From Allosediminivita pacifica (GTDB taxonomy: Bacteria; Pseudomonadota; Alphaproteobacteria; Rhodobacterales; Rhodobacteraceae): a DNA stretch of 64,000 nt. The notes below the pieces were generated by a model. It had not been told where the DNA came from. It saw only the letters and a list, made by a program, of their open reading frames with translations, and did no database searches. The stretch is taken from assembly GCF_003054175.1 (NCBI RefSeq), contig NZ_QBKN01000014.1, forward strand, positions 60,625 to 124,624, in the 5' to 3' direction. The translations under genes were made by a program, and so were the position numbers. Below are positions 20,591-29,553 of the stretch, piece by piece (the first letter of the stretch is position 1; every line of letters starts with the position of its first letter).

Positions 20591-21556
20591 CTACTGTGCC
20601 GCGCGCATCTCGGCGAGGTGGGCGGCGCAGCCGGTGAGGGCTGCGTAGTCGTCGGTCACGAGCCGCACCGGGAACTGGCGCATGAACTCGGAGAACCGGC
20701 CCTTGTCGCAGAAGGCGGCTTCGAACCCGTTGGTGGCAAGATGCGGCGCGAAGTGGCGTGCGACGCCACCGATCAGGTAGATGCCGCCGAAGGGCAGGGT
20801 GATGAGCGCGAGGTTGCCCGCCGCGCGGCCCAGGAAGCGCACGAAATGCGCCACCGCCTGCGCCGCGAGCGGATCGGTCGCGACACTCTCCATGATCGCG
20901 GCGGCGTCCTTGGGGGCGGCCCCGGCCTCGGAGGCGAGCCAGGCGTAGAGATGCTCGAAGCCGCGGCCCGACAGAACCTCTTCGAGGCCGGGCTGGCCGT
21001 GGTCGTGTTCCAGGTGATCGCGCAGGAAGGCCATGAGGCGCAGCTCCTCCTCGCTCTGGAGGGGCAGGGTGACGTGGCCGGATTCCGACGGTGGCACGAG
21101 CGTGCGGTCACCGAGGCGGAAGACCGGGGCCGCGTTCATGCCGGTGCCGACGCCGATCACGAGGCGGGCGGCATGGGGGCTTGCCGGCGCGCCGGGCAGG
21201 ATGTCGGTGACCTCGGCTTCCGGGATGTGACCCAGGGCATGCCCCTGCGCCTGAAGGTCGTTCAGGACGGTGACGGTTTCCGCCCCGGTGGCGCCGCCGA
21301 TCAACGTGCGGTCGATTTCCCAGTCCCGGTTGGTCAGGTGGCCGTGGCCGTCGCGGACCGGACCGGCCACCGCCACGCTGGCAGCGGCGGGCGTCGCGCC
21401 GGTTTCCGTGATGAAGGCGCGCAGGACGGCCGCGAGGCTGTCGTAGCTGTCGTTGCGGAACTTGCGCACGCTTTCGGGCAGGAGCACGCCGTCCTCGGCT
21501 AGCGCGACGCGGGTATTGGTGCCGCCGACGTCGGCGACCAGACAGCTCTCGCTCAT
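20591..21556 (-). CDS. glk: glucokinase
   Basis: A 321-residue ATP-dependent glucokinase of the bacterial Glk family. The phosphate-binding motif ADVGGTNTR is at residues 8-16. LVIGVGTGMN and the C-terminal FGGIYLIGGVA are also typical. It would phosphorylate glucose released by the alpha- and beta-glucosidases encoded on either side. It starts 5 bp after the beta-glucosidase stop and is the last gene of the leftward aglR arm. Confidence 0.93.
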   Translation of the reverse strand: MSESCLVADVGGTNTRVALAEDGVLLPESVRKFRNDSYDSLAAVLRAFITETGATPAAASVAVAGPVRDGHGHLTNRDWEIDRTLIGGATGAETVTVLNDLQAQGHALGHIPEAEVTDILPGAPASPHAARLVIGVGTGMNAAPVFRLGDRTLVPPSESGHVTLPLQSEEELRLMAFLRDHLEHDHGQPGLEEVLSGRGFEHLYAWLASEAGAAPKDAAAIMESVATDPLAAQAVAHFVRFLGRAAGNLALITLPFGGIYLIGGVARHFAPHLATNGFEAAFCDKGRFSEFMRQFPVRLVTDDYAALTGCAAHLAEMRAAQ

Positions 21557-21561
21557 GCGGT

Positions 21562-22881
21562 TCAGTCCTTCAGGGCCTTTGCGAGCGCGTGGTACGAGGC
21601 TTTGGGCGTGCGTGCAAGGCTGTCGAAATCGACATGCACGAGGCCGAAGCGCTTCTCGTAACCGAGCGACCACTCGTAATTGTCCATGAGCGACCAGATG
21701 TAATAGCCGTTCACGGGCACGCCCTCGTCCAGCGCGCGCTTCACCGAATGCATGTGATCGTCTAGGTAGTCGATGCGCGGCTGGTCGTTCACCGCGCCAT
21801 CCTCGATCACGTCGGGCGAGGCGAGGCCGTTCTCGGTCACGTAGAGCGGCAGGTCGCCGGTGTATTCCTTGGCGGTGCGGGTGAGGAAGTTGTAGAGCCC
21901 CTCGGGATAGATTTCCCAACCCATGAGGGTCTTGGGCAGCGGGCCTTCGACCTCCTGCAGGTGCGGCCAGGGTTCGTTATTGGCGGCGATGACCTTGCGG
22001 GTGTAGTAGTTGATGCCGCACCAGTCGACCTTCTGGCTGATGAGGGTCATGTCGTCCTGCCAGTTCGCGGGCATGTGCGGCTCCAGCCCCTCGAGCACGT
22101 TCTTGGGGTATTCGCCCTTGAAGACACCGCCCAGGAACCAGCGGTTGTAGATGCCGTCGTAGCGGTCGGCGGCGGCGCGGGTGGCCTCGCTGTCATCCGC
22201 TGGCGTGGACCATTCGAAGTTGAAGACGCCGCCGAGGTTCTGGACGCCCAGCCCGCGCATGACCTCGATCGAGCGCCCGTGGGCGAGCAGGACATGGTGC
22301 ATGGCGCGTGCGGTGGCGCGGATGTCGCGGATGCCGGGGGCCTGCAGGCCCATGAAGTGGCTGAGCCAGGCCACGCACCAGGGTTCGTTGATGGGGGCCA
22401 CGGAATACATCCGGTCGCCGATGCGCGACATGATGGTCTCGGTGAACTCGGCGAAGTGGTCGGCGATGTCGCGGTTGCGCCAGCCGCCCTTGTCGGCGAG
22501 CGGCGAGGGCAGTTCCCAGTGGTAGAGCGTGGCGCAGGGCTTGATCCCGCGTTCGAGCATGGCATCGGTCAGCCGGTCGTAGAAATCGAGCCCCCCGGGG
22601 TTCACGGTCTTGCCGTCGGGCATGACCCGCGCCCAAGAGGTCGAGAAGCGGTAGCAGTCGAAGCCTGCCGCGGCGACGAGGTCGAGGTCGGATTCATACC
22701 GGTGAAAGTGGTCGCAGGCCACGGCGCCGTTCTCGGCCCGGACGACGTTGCCCGGCGTTGCGGCGTAGTCGTCCCAATGGGTGCGCCCCGCGCCGCCGTA
22801 GGCATGGCCCTCGATCTGGTAGGACGAGGTGGCGGTGCCGAAAAGGAAACCTTCGGGGAAATCGGACCTGCGATATTTCAT
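21562..22881 (-). CDS. bglA: GH1 beta-glucosidase
   Basis: A 439-residue glycoside hydrolase family 1 enzyme. The N-terminal signature FLFGTATSSYQIEG (13-26), the acid/base Glu166 in INEPW, and the nucleophile Glu350 in YVTENG are all present. The C-terminal NGYYIWSLMDNYEWSLGY is also standard. There is no signal peptide, so hydrolysis is cytoplasmic. Start at 22881 (MKYRRSDFPEG); upstream codons overlap the end of aglR. It lies 7 bp after aglR and 5 bp before glk, forming a regulator-enzyme-kinase operon. Confidence 0.94.
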   Translation of the reverse strand: MKYRRSDFPEGFLFGTATSSYQIEGHAYGGAGRTHWDDYAATPGNVVRAENGAVACDHFHRYESDLDLVAAAGFDCYRFSTSWARVMPDGKTVNPGGLDFYDRLTDAMLERGIKPCATLYHWELPSPLADKGGWRNRDIADHFAEFTETIMSRIGDRMYSVAPINEPWCVAWLSHFMGLQAPGIRDIRATARAMHHVLLAHGRSIEVMRGLGVQNLGGVFNFEWSTPADDSEATRAAADRYDGIYNRWFLGGVFKGEYPKNVLEGLEPHMPANWQDDMTLISQKVDWCGINYYTRKVIAANNEPWPHLQEVEGPLPKTLMGWEIYPEGLYNFLTRTAKEYTGDLPLYVTENGLASPDVIEDGAVNDQPRIDYLDDHMHSVKRALDEGVPVNGYYIWSLMDNYEWSLGYEKRFGLVHVDFDSLARTPKASYHALAKALKD

Positions 22882-22888
22882 GAAATCC

Positions 22889-23914
22889 TCAAATGGGGGC
22901 TGGGCCGGTGGAGGCACCGAGAATGAACTCGGCCTCCATCAGGCGGGTGGGTCTTGGCGCCTGGGGCGCCGCGATCATCGAAAGGAGCATCTGGGCGGCG
23001 TGGCGCCCGGCGTCGCGCACGGAGGAGCGCGTGGCGGTGAAGATCGGCACGTCGGCGCCGTTCTTCATGTAGCCGAGGTCGTCGTCGTGGGTGACGATCG
23101 ACACGTCGCGCCCGGGCGCGAGGCCGAGATCCTGCGCCGCGCGGCGCACGCCGATGGCGGCAATGAGCGAGGAGACGAGGAAGGCGGTGGGCGGCTCGGG
23201 GCCCTCGAGAAGGCGTCGCGCGACCTCGTGGCCGTAGAGCTCGGTCATCTCGCCCGCGCACATGGTGGCGGGGTCGGGGGCGAGGCCGCGGGCGGCCAGC
23301 GCGGTTTCGTAGCCGAGCCTGCGGCGCCATGCGAAGTCCATGTCCTCGTGCCCGTTCACCAGCGCGATGCGGCGGTGGCCGAGGTCGAGCAGGTGGTTGG
23401 TGGCGCGTTCGAAGGCGCGTTCGCTGTTGCTGTCCACCCAGGCGTAGGGGGCTTCGATCCGGGTGGCGCGGCCGTGCACGACGAAGGGCATCCCGAGGTC
23501 GTTCAGCAGGGCGATGCGGCAGTCGTCGAGGCGCGGGCCGTGCACGACCATGCCGTCGACGTTGCCGCGCGCGCGGATCGAGCGGTAGAGATCCTCTTCG
23601 CCCGCTTCGCCCACGAGGCTCATCACCATGTCGTAGCCGGAGGCGGCGTAGACCTCGCCCGCGCCGGCGATGAAGTCGCCGAAGACGGGGTTCACCATCT
23701 GGTGGCGGTCGGAGACGGGAATCACATGGCCGATGGCCATGCTGCGCCCGGTGGCGAGGCCCTTGGCGCGGGAATTGGGACTGTAGTTGAGCTCGCGTGC
23801 GGCGCGGATGACACGCTGGCGTGTGTCCTCGCTGACCTCCGGATAGCCGTTCAACGCGCGGCTAACCGTGGTCTGGGACAGCTGGAGGTGCTCGGCGAGC
23901 TGGCGGAGGTTCAT
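22889..23914 (-). CDS. aglR: LacI-family transcriptional regulator of glucoside genes
   Basis: A 341-residue LacI-type repressor. The helix-turn-helix is at the N-terminus (LRQLAEHLQLSQTTVSRALN, residues 3-22) with the hinge YSPNSRAKGLATG. A periplasmic-binding-protein-like effector domain follows. The position divergent from aglE, with LacI-type palindromes at 23928-23937 and 24087-24098, indicates that it controls both arms and itself. The symbol follows the rhizobial AglR arrangement. The inducer is probably an alpha-glucoside, by inference. Start at 23914; an ATG at 23929 would place the start in the operator. Confidence 0.88.
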   Translation of the reverse strand: MNLRQLAEHLQLSQTTVSRALNGYPEVSEDTRQRVIRAARELNYSPNSRAKGLATGRSMAIGHVIPVSDRHQMVNPVFGDFIAGAGEVYAASGYDMVMSLVGEAGEEDLYRSIRARGNVDGMVVHGPRLDDCRIALLNDLGMPFVVHGRATRIEAPYAWVDSNSERAFERATNHLLDLGHRRIALVNGHEDMDFAWRRRLGYETALAARGLAPDPATMCAGEMTELYGHEVARRLLEGPEPPTAFLVSSLIAAIGVRRAAQDLGLAPGRDVSIVTHDDDLGYMKNGADVPIFTATRSSVRDAGRHAAQMLLSMIAAPQAPRPTRLMEAEFILGASTGPAPI

Positions 23915-23927
23915 GGCACCTCGATTC

Positions 23928-23937
23928 AAAGCGCTTT
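23928..23937. promoter_or_regulatory. LacI-family operator upstream of aglR
   Basis: The 10-bp palindrome AAAGCGCTTT lies 14 bp before the aglR start. Flanking TT and AA also pair (TTC...CAA, 23925-23940). The core is identical to the site before aglE, and the CG-centred form is typical of LacI-family sites. It is placed for autorepression. Confidence 0.75.
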
Positions 23938-23956
23938 CAATTCCGGCGACGTTACA

Positions 23957-24025
23957 CGCAAAACATGTGCCCGGAAAAGAGGCTTCGACGGTAGACCTTT
24001 TAGCTGCGGCGCAGCATGTTTTGCG
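23957..24025. repeat. 11-bp inverted repeat in the aglR-aglE promoter region
   Basis: CGCAAAACATG (23957-23967) and CATGTTTTGCG (24015-24025) are perfect inverted copies 47 bp apart, between the two LacI-type operators. They could be a second regulator's half-sites or a structured leader of aglR. No known factor is assigned. Confidence 0.45.
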
Positions 24026-24048
24026 GGGCTTGCAAATGCGGTTACCGA

Positions 24049-24098
24049 TTGACAGTCTGGTTCCTGACGCGGACGGTGGCGAACGTCAAAGCGCTTTG
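24049..24098 (+). promoter_or_regulatory. aglE promoter with overlapping LacI-family operator
   Basis: A perfect -35 TTGACA is at 24049-24054. A 17-bp spacer places the -10 near 24072-24077, where the match is weak. The 12-bp perfect palindrome CAAAGCGCTTTG (24087-24098) then lies at the expected transcription start, about 90 bp before aglE. A repressor bound there would block initiation. Confidence 0.65.
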
Positions 24099-24185
24099 GG
24101 AGGAGGGGCCCTCGGCCTCGGCTCAACCGCCGCGATACTCAGAACCCGTGCCCCTGGGGGTGCGCATTACGGGAGGACGATTATC

Positions 24186-25526
24186 ATGAAATCCGTACTT
24201 TTGACCGGAGCCGCCGCGCTTGCGATCTGCGCCGGGACGGCGCAGGCGCAGGACCTCGTGTTCGCGCCGGGCGAGGGCGACTTCAACTGGGACAGCTTCG
24301 AGAGCTTCTCGGGGGAATATGACCTGAGCGGCGAGACCGTCGAGGTGACCGGCCCGTGGACGGGCCGCGACGCCGAGCTGGTCAACAGCGTGATGGCCTA
24401 CTTCGAGGAAGCCACCGGCGCGACGGTCAACTTCTCGGGCTCCGACAGCTTCGAGCAGGACATCGTGATCGCCGCGCGCGCGGGCAGCGCCCCCAACGTG
24501 GCCGTCTTCCCGCAGCCGGGCCTTGCCTCGGACATGGCATCGCAGGGCTACCTGACGCCGCTGCCCGAGGGCACGGCGGATTGGATGCAGGAGAACTACG
24601 CGGCGGGCCAGTCGTGGGTGGATCTCGGCAGCTACGAGGGCCCCGAGGGCGAGGAGAACTACTACGGGTTCTTCTACAAGGTCGATGTGAAGTCGGTCGT
24701 CTGGTACTCGGAATCGGCCTTCGACGAGATGGGCTACGACATACCCGAGACCATGGAAGAGCTCAAGGAGCTGACGGAGCAGATCGTCGACGACGGCGGC
24801 ACGCCGTGGTGCATCGGCCTTGGGTCCGGCGCGGCGACTGGCTGGCCGGCGACCGACTGGGTCGAGGATATGATGCTGCGCACGCAGCCCCCCGAGGTCT
24901 ACGACCAGTGGGTCGAAAACGAGATTCCCTTCGATGATCCGGCCGTGGTCGGCGCGATCGAGGAATTCGGCTGGTTCGCCAAGAACGACGATTACGTGCA
25001 GGGCGGCAGCCAGGCGGTGGCCACCACCGACTTCCGCGAGAGCCCCGCGGGTCTCTTCACCATCCCGCCGGAGTGCTACATGCACCGTCAGGCGTCGTTC
25101 ATTCCGACCTTCTTCCCGGAAGACAACGACTCGTCGTTCTTCTACTTCCCGGCCTACGAGGAAAAGGACCTTGGCCAGCCGGTGCTGGGCGCGGGCACGC
25201 TATGGGCCATCACGGGCGAGAGCGAGGGCGCGAACGCGCTGATCGAGTTCCTCAAGACGCCGATCGCGCACGAGGTCTGGATGGCGCAGTCGGGCTTCCT
25301 GACGCCGCACACCGGGGTCAACACCGAGCTCTACGCCAACGAGACGCTGAAGGGCCTTGGTGACATCCTTCTCGGCGCCTCGACCTTCCGCTTCGACGCG
25401 TCCGACCTGATGCCGGGCGAGATCGGGGCAGGGGCCTTCTGGACCGGCATGGTCGACTACGTGACCGGCACGCCTGCCGAGGAAGTCGGTGCCGACATCC
25501 AGGACCGCTGGGACAGCATCCAGTAA
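24186..25526 (+). CDS. aglE: alpha-glucoside ABC transporter, substrate-binding protein
   Basis: A 446-residue periplasmic solute-binding protein of the CUT1 sugar family. The signal peptide (1-22) ends in TAQAQD. It continues with a family 1 solute-binding domain containing VNFSGSDSFEQDIVIAARAG and the late WTGMVDYVTG. Start ATG at 24186, with GGGAGGA about 9 bases upstream. First gene of aglE-aglF-aglG-aglA-aglK. Specificity for sucrose, maltose or trehalose-like sugars is inferred from the operon and the named rhizobial system. Confidence 0.9.
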   Translation: MKSVLLTGAAALAICAGTAQAQDLVFAPGEGDFNWDSFESFSGEYDLSGETVEVTGPWTGRDAELVNSVMAYFEEATGATVNFSGSDSFEQDIVIAARAGSAPNVAVFPQPGLASDMASQGYLTPLPEGTADWMQENYAAGQSWVDLGSYEGPEGEENYYGFFYKVDVKSVVWYSESAFDEMGYDIPETMEELKELTEQIVDDGGTPWCIGLGSGAATGWPATDWVEDMMLRTQPPEVYDQWVENEIPFDDPAVVGAIEEFGWFAKNDDYVQGGSQAVATTDFRESPAGLFTIPPECYMHRQASFIPTFFPEDNDSSFFYFPAYEEKDLGQPVLGAGTLWAITGESEGANALIEFLKTPIAHEVWMAQSGFLTPHTGVNTELYANETLKGLGDILLGASTFRFDASDLMPGEIGAGAFWTGMVDYVTGTPAEEVGADIQDRWDSIQ

Positions 25527-25536
25527 GATACCACGA

Positions 25537-25567
25537 GGCTCTGCCCGGCGACGGGCAGGGCCTTTCT
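25537..25567 (+). terminator. GNRA-loop hairpin between aglE and aglF
   Basis: An 11-bp stem (25537-25547 with 25552-25562, one G-T pair) closes a GCGA tetraloop and is followed by TTTCT. Such hairpins after a binding-protein gene usually act as partial terminators or 3' stabilisers, giving more binding protein than permease. Confidence 0.7.
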
Positions 25568-25622
25568 GTACCGGGGCGCCTTATGGCCGGCGCCCGACGG
25601 ACCGCGCCGGAAGGATCAATCC

Positions 25623-26597
25623 ATGTCACCGATCATCCAGGGCATCCTGACCATCATCATCGGGGTCGGGGGATGCATCACCTACTTCTATGCGTCGAAT
25701 TGGGTGCTCGATCACCTGATCTTTCCCGCGCGCACTGATGACCGGGGGCGCAACATCAACCGAGCCACGATGGTCCGGCCCTGGCTGTTCCTGTTTCCAG
25801 CGATCTTCGCGCTTGGGCTCTACCTCGTCTACCCGGTGGTGGGGAGCTTCTACCGGTCGCTCTTCAACCGCTCGGGCGAGGAGTTCATCGGGCTGGGCAA
25901 CTACTACTACCTGTTCGCCGAGGACGGGTTCCGCGTCGCGGTCTTCAACAACTTCCTCTGGATCCTCTTCGTGCCGGCGGCGGCGACCTTCTTCGGGCTC
26001 ATCATCGCGGAACTGACCGACAAGCTGAGCTGGGGGAACCTGGCCAAGTCGCTGATCTTCATGCCAATGGCGATCAGCTTCGTGGGCGCGTCGCTGATCT
26101 GGAAGTTCGTCTACGCCAACGACCCCGACATCGGCATCATAAACGCCGTGCGCGACAGCATGGGGCTTTCGCCCATCGACGTGCTGCAGATCCCGTTCTG
26201 GAACAACTTCTTCATCATGTTCATCATGGTCTGGATGCAGACCGGGTTCGCCATGGTGATCCTTTCGGCGGCGCTGCGCGGCATCCCCGAGGAAACGGTC
26301 GAGGCGTCGATCCTCGACGGGGCGAACCCGTTCCAGATCTTCTTCCGCATCAAGGTGCCGCAAATCCGCAGCACGATCATCGTGGTCTGGACGACGATCA
26401 CCTTCCTGACGCTGAAGATCTTCGACATCGTCTACACGATGACGGGCGGCAACTTCGATACCGAGATCCTGCCCAGCTACATGATGGACTACATGTTCCG
26501 CGATGACGGGCGCGCCACGGCGGTGGCCTTCGTCATCATGCTGATCGTTCTGCCGGTGATGATCTGGAATATCCGCCAGGCGCAGAGGGAGGCCTGA
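25623..26597 (+). CDS. aglF: alpha-glucoside ABC transporter permease
   Basis: A 324-residue inner-membrane permease of the MalF type with about eight hydrophobic segments. The cytoplasmic EAA loop is visible as EETVEASILDGANPFQIFF (about residues 222-240). SD-like GGAAGGA lies about 8 bases before the ATG. It starts 96 bp after aglE, beyond the hairpin, and ends one base before aglG. It pairs with AglG to form the membrane channel energised by AglK. Confidence 0.92.
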   Translation: MSPIIQGILTIIIGVGGCITYFYASNWVLDHLIFPARTDDRGRNINRATMVRPWLFLFPAIFALGLYLVYPVVGSFYRSLFNRSGEEFIGLGNYYYLFAEDGFRVAVFNNFLWILFVPAAATFFGLIIAELTDKLSWGNLAKSLIFMPMAISFVGASLIWKFVYANDPDIGIINAVRDSMGLSPIDVLQIPFWNNFFIMFIMVWMQTGFAMVILSAALRGIPEETVEASILDGANPFQIFFRIKVPQIRSTIIVVWTTITFLTLKIFDIVYTMTGGNFDTEILPSYMMDYMFRDDGRATAVAFVIMLIVLPVMIWNIRQAQREA

Positions 26598-26598
26598 G

Positions 26599-27858
26599 AT
26601 GGACAATATCGCCGGCAAGCGCAGCGCCCTGACCATCGTCACGCACCTGAGCGTGCTGCTTCTCGTGATCATCTGGCTGGTGCCGACCGTCGGCCTGTTC
26701 GTGTCGTCCTTCCGGGACCGCGAGCAGATCCAGGAGACGGGCTGGTGGCTTGCGCCCTTCCCGGTGGAGCAGGCCTACCGCGTCACTCCGGAACTCGAAG
26801 GCGTCACGCGGGAAGGCGACCGCTGGGTGCTGGAGGGCAGCCTCGAAGGGGCCTACCAGGGGTCGGCCGTGGCGGGGTTCGGTATCACGTCGCGCGATCC
26901 CGGGATGGGCGAGCCGGGGGAGACGGTCGCGCGCTACTCCGTGGACGTGGAGGAGGAAGACGGCGAGATCGACGACACGCGGATCGAGATCACCTATCCC
27001 ACCGAAGAGGGGCCGAGCTTTCCCGAGAGCGACGAGGACGGCAACCGCATCATCCCCGACACCGAGGTCTTCGACCGGTCGCTGAGCGTGACCGAGGAGG
27101 GGCAGTTCCGGTGGGAGGATGCCGACGAGATCACGCGAGCGCCTTCGATCTATGTGGTTGCCATGTCTCCGCCGGACTTCGGGCTGGGCAACTACCGCAC
27201 CATCCTGAGCTCCGACAACATGGACCGCGCGTTCATCAACACGCTGACGGTGACGATCCCGGCGACGGTGATCCCGATCCTGATCGCGGCCTTTGCCGCC
27301 TACGCGCTGGCCTGGATGGATTTCCCCGGCCGCAGCTGGCTGGTCGCGGGCGTGGTGGGACTGCTGGTGGTGCCTCTTCAGCTTGCCCTGGTGCCCATGC
27401 TGACGCTGCACAACCAGATCGGCGTGGGGCAGAGTTTCCTTGGCATCTGGATGGCGCACACGGGCTTCGGCCTGCCGCTCGCCGTCTACCTGTTGCGCAA
27501 CTACATGGTCGGCCTGCCGCGCGACATCATCGAATCCGCAAAGGTCGACGGGGCGACCGACTTCCAGGTGTTCACGAAAATCGTGTTGCCGCTGTCTTTT
27601 CCGGCACTTGCCAGCTTTGCCATCTTCCAGTTTCTGTGGACTTGGAACGACCTGCTTGTGGCGAAGGTGTTTCTGCCCTCCAATTCGGAGAGCTGGGTGA
27701 TGACCGTGAAGATCGCCGATGATCTTCTCGGCTCACGCGGCGGAGACTGGGGCATCCTTGCCGCGGCGGCTTTCGTCTCGATCGCCGTGCCGCTAGGGAT
27801 GTTCTTTGCGATGCAGAAATATCTGGTGCGCGGCCTGCTGGCCGGCTCCGTGAAATAG
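26599..27858 (+). CDS. aglG: alpha-glucoside ABC transporter permease with large acidic periplasmic insert
   Basis: A 419-residue MalG-type permease. The EAA loop is visible as DIIESAKVDGATDFQVF (about 308-324). Between the first membrane segment (about 12-35) and the next one (about 214-236) lies a long hydrophilic region (about 50-190). It is strongly acidic, for example VEEEDGEIDDTR. Most MalG proteins lack this and are about 280 residues long. The insert should face the periplasm near the binding protein. The downstream membrane domain is complete. Confidence 0.9.
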   Translation: MDNIAGKRSALTIVTHLSVLLLVIIWLVPTVGLFVSSFRDREQIQETGWWLAPFPVEQAYRVTPELEGVTREGDRWVLEGSLEGAYQGSAVAGFGITSRDPGMGEPGETVARYSVDVEEEDGEIDDTRIEITYPTEEGPSFPESDEDGNRIIPDTEVFDRSLSVTEEGQFRWEDADEITRAPSIYVVAMSPPDFGLGNYRTILSSDNMDRAFINTLTVTIPATVIPILIAAFAAYALAWMDFPGRSWLVAGVVGLLVVPLQLALVPMLTLHNQIGVGQSFLGIWMAHTGFGLPLAVYLLRNYMVGLPRDIIESAKVDGATDFQVFTKIVLPLSFPALASFAIFQFLWTWNDLLVAKVFLPSNSESWVMTVKIADDLLGSRGGDWGILAAAAFVSIAVPLGMFFAMQKYLVRGLLAGSVK

Positions 27859-27869
27859 AAAGAGTAGCC

Positions 27870-29522
27870 ATGAACGAACAATCGGGCGTGTCGATGAATG
27901 CCGCCGTGGATGATCCGGACTGGTGGCGGGGGGCGGTGATCTACCAGATTTACCCCCGCAGCTTTCAGGACAGCAACGACGACGGGATCGGCGACCTGCT
28001 TGGGATCGCCCAGAGGCTGCCGCACGTGGCCTCTCTCGGCGTGGACGCGATCTGGATCTCGCCCTTCTTCAAGTCGCCGATGAAGGACTTCGGCTACGAC
28101 GTGGCGGATTACTGCGACGTCGATCCGATGTTCGGGACGCTGGCGGATTTCGATATCCTGATCTCTACCGCGCACCGGCTGGGGCTGAAGGTCATGATCG
28201 ACCTCGTGTTCAGCCACACCTCGGACGAGCACCAGTGGTTCAAGGAAAGCCGGTCGTCGAAGGACAACCCGCGGTCGAACTGGTACGTCTGGGCGGACGC
28301 GAAGCCCGATGGCACGCCGCCTAACAACTGGCTGTCGATGTTCGGCGGGTCGTCCTGGGCCTGGGACACGACGCGGTGCCAGTACTACCTGCACAACTTC
28401 CTCAACGAGCAGCCGGACCTGAACTTCCACGAGCCGCAGGTGCAGGAGGCGCTGCTGAAGGTGGCGGATTTCTGGCTGGCGCGGGGGGTCAACGGTTTCC
28501 GGCTCGATGTCATCAACTTCTTCGTCCATGACCAGGAACTGCGCGACAATCCGGCGCTGGCCCCGGAAGAGCGTAACCCGATCATCGCGCCGGCGGTGAA
28601 CCCCTACACCTGGCAGAACCATCTCTACGACAAGAACCGGCCCGAGAACCTCGACTTCCTGCGCAAGCTGCGCACGCTGCTGAACAAGTACAACGGCGCC
28701 GCCGTGGGCGAGATCGGCGACGACCAGCGGGGGCTGGAGATCCTCGGGGAATACACCTCGGGCGGTGACAAGGTGCACATGAGCTACGCCTTCGAGCTGC
28801 TGTCGTCGAAGCCGCCCACGCCGCAATACGTGCGCGAGACGATGGAGAGCCTGTTCGAGAAGGCGCCCGAGGGATGGGCCTGCTGGGCGTTCTCCAACCA
28901 CGACGTGCCGCGGCACGTGTCGCGCTGGGAACTGACCGACCAGGCGGCGCGGCTGTTCACGACCTTCATGATGTGCCTGCGCGGATCGGCCTGTCTCTAC
29001 CAGGGCGAGGAGCTTGGCCTGCCCGAGGCGGACGTGCCCTTCGAGGATCTTCAGGACCCCTACGGCATCCGGCTTTGGCCCGCGTTCAAGGGGCGCGATG
29101 GCTGCCGCACGCCGATGGTCTGGGAAGCGTCGAACCAGAACGGCGGGTTCACGTCGGGCCAGCCCTGGCTGCCGGTCTTCCACGACCACCTGCACAGGAA
29201 TGCCTCGGCGCAGGAGCAGGACCCGGCCGCGATCCTGCACCATTACCGCCGCGCCATCGCCTTCCGCCACGCCTACCCGGCGCTGAGCAAGGGGCTGCTG
29301 ACGGAGTTGGGCTCCGAGAACACGATCCTTCACTTCAAGCGCGAGCACGAGGGGCAGACCGTCTTCTGCGCCTTCAACCTCAGCGGCGATCCTGAGGTGA
29401 TGGACATGCCCGACGGCAACTGGCGACAGATCGGGATCGAACTGGGCAGCGGGTTCTCCGCGCCCGATGGCAAGTTGCATCTGGGGCCGTGGCAACCGGC
29501 GCTGGCGCTGCAGGCGGGCTGA
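27870..29522 (+). CDS. aglA: GH13 alpha-glucosidase
   Basis: A 550-residue cytoplasmic glycoside hydrolase of family 13 that cleaves imported alpha-glucosides to glucose. Conserved regions: DLVFSHTS (111-118), GFRLDVINF with nucleophile Asp213, GEIGD with acid/base Glu281, and FSNHDVPR with Asp345. No signal peptide. An internal ATG nine codons in (27894) is also possible, but the first ATG is used. It lies 11 bp after aglG within the agl operon. Confidence 0.93.
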   Translation: MNEQSGVSMNAAVDDPDWWRGAVIYQIYPRSFQDSNDDGIGDLLGIAQRLPHVASLGVDAIWISPFFKSPMKDFGYDVADYCDVDPMFGTLADFDILISTAHRLGLKVMIDLVFSHTSDEHQWFKESRSSKDNPRSNWYVWADAKPDGTPPNNWLSMFGGSSWAWDTTRCQYYLHNFLNEQPDLNFHEPQVQEALLKVADFWLARGVNGFRLDVINFFVHDQELRDNPALAPEERNPIIAPAVNPYTWQNHLYDKNRPENLDFLRKLRTLLNKYNGAAVGEIGDDQRGLEILGEYTSGGDKVHMSYAFELLSSKPPTPQYVRETMESLFEKAPEGWACWAFSNHDVPRHVSRWELTDQAARLFTTFMMCLRGSACLYQGEELGLPEADVPFEDLQDPYGIRLWPAFKGRDGCRTPMVWEASNQNGGFTSGQPWLPVFHDHLHRNASAQEQDPAAILHHYRRAIAFRHAYPALSKGLLTELGSENTILHFKREHEGQTVFCAFNLSGDPEVMDMPDGNWRQIGIELGSGFSAPDGKLHLGPWQPALALQAG

Positions 29523-29553
29523 ACGCGCCCGCATCAGAAGGGGGAAGGGGACC

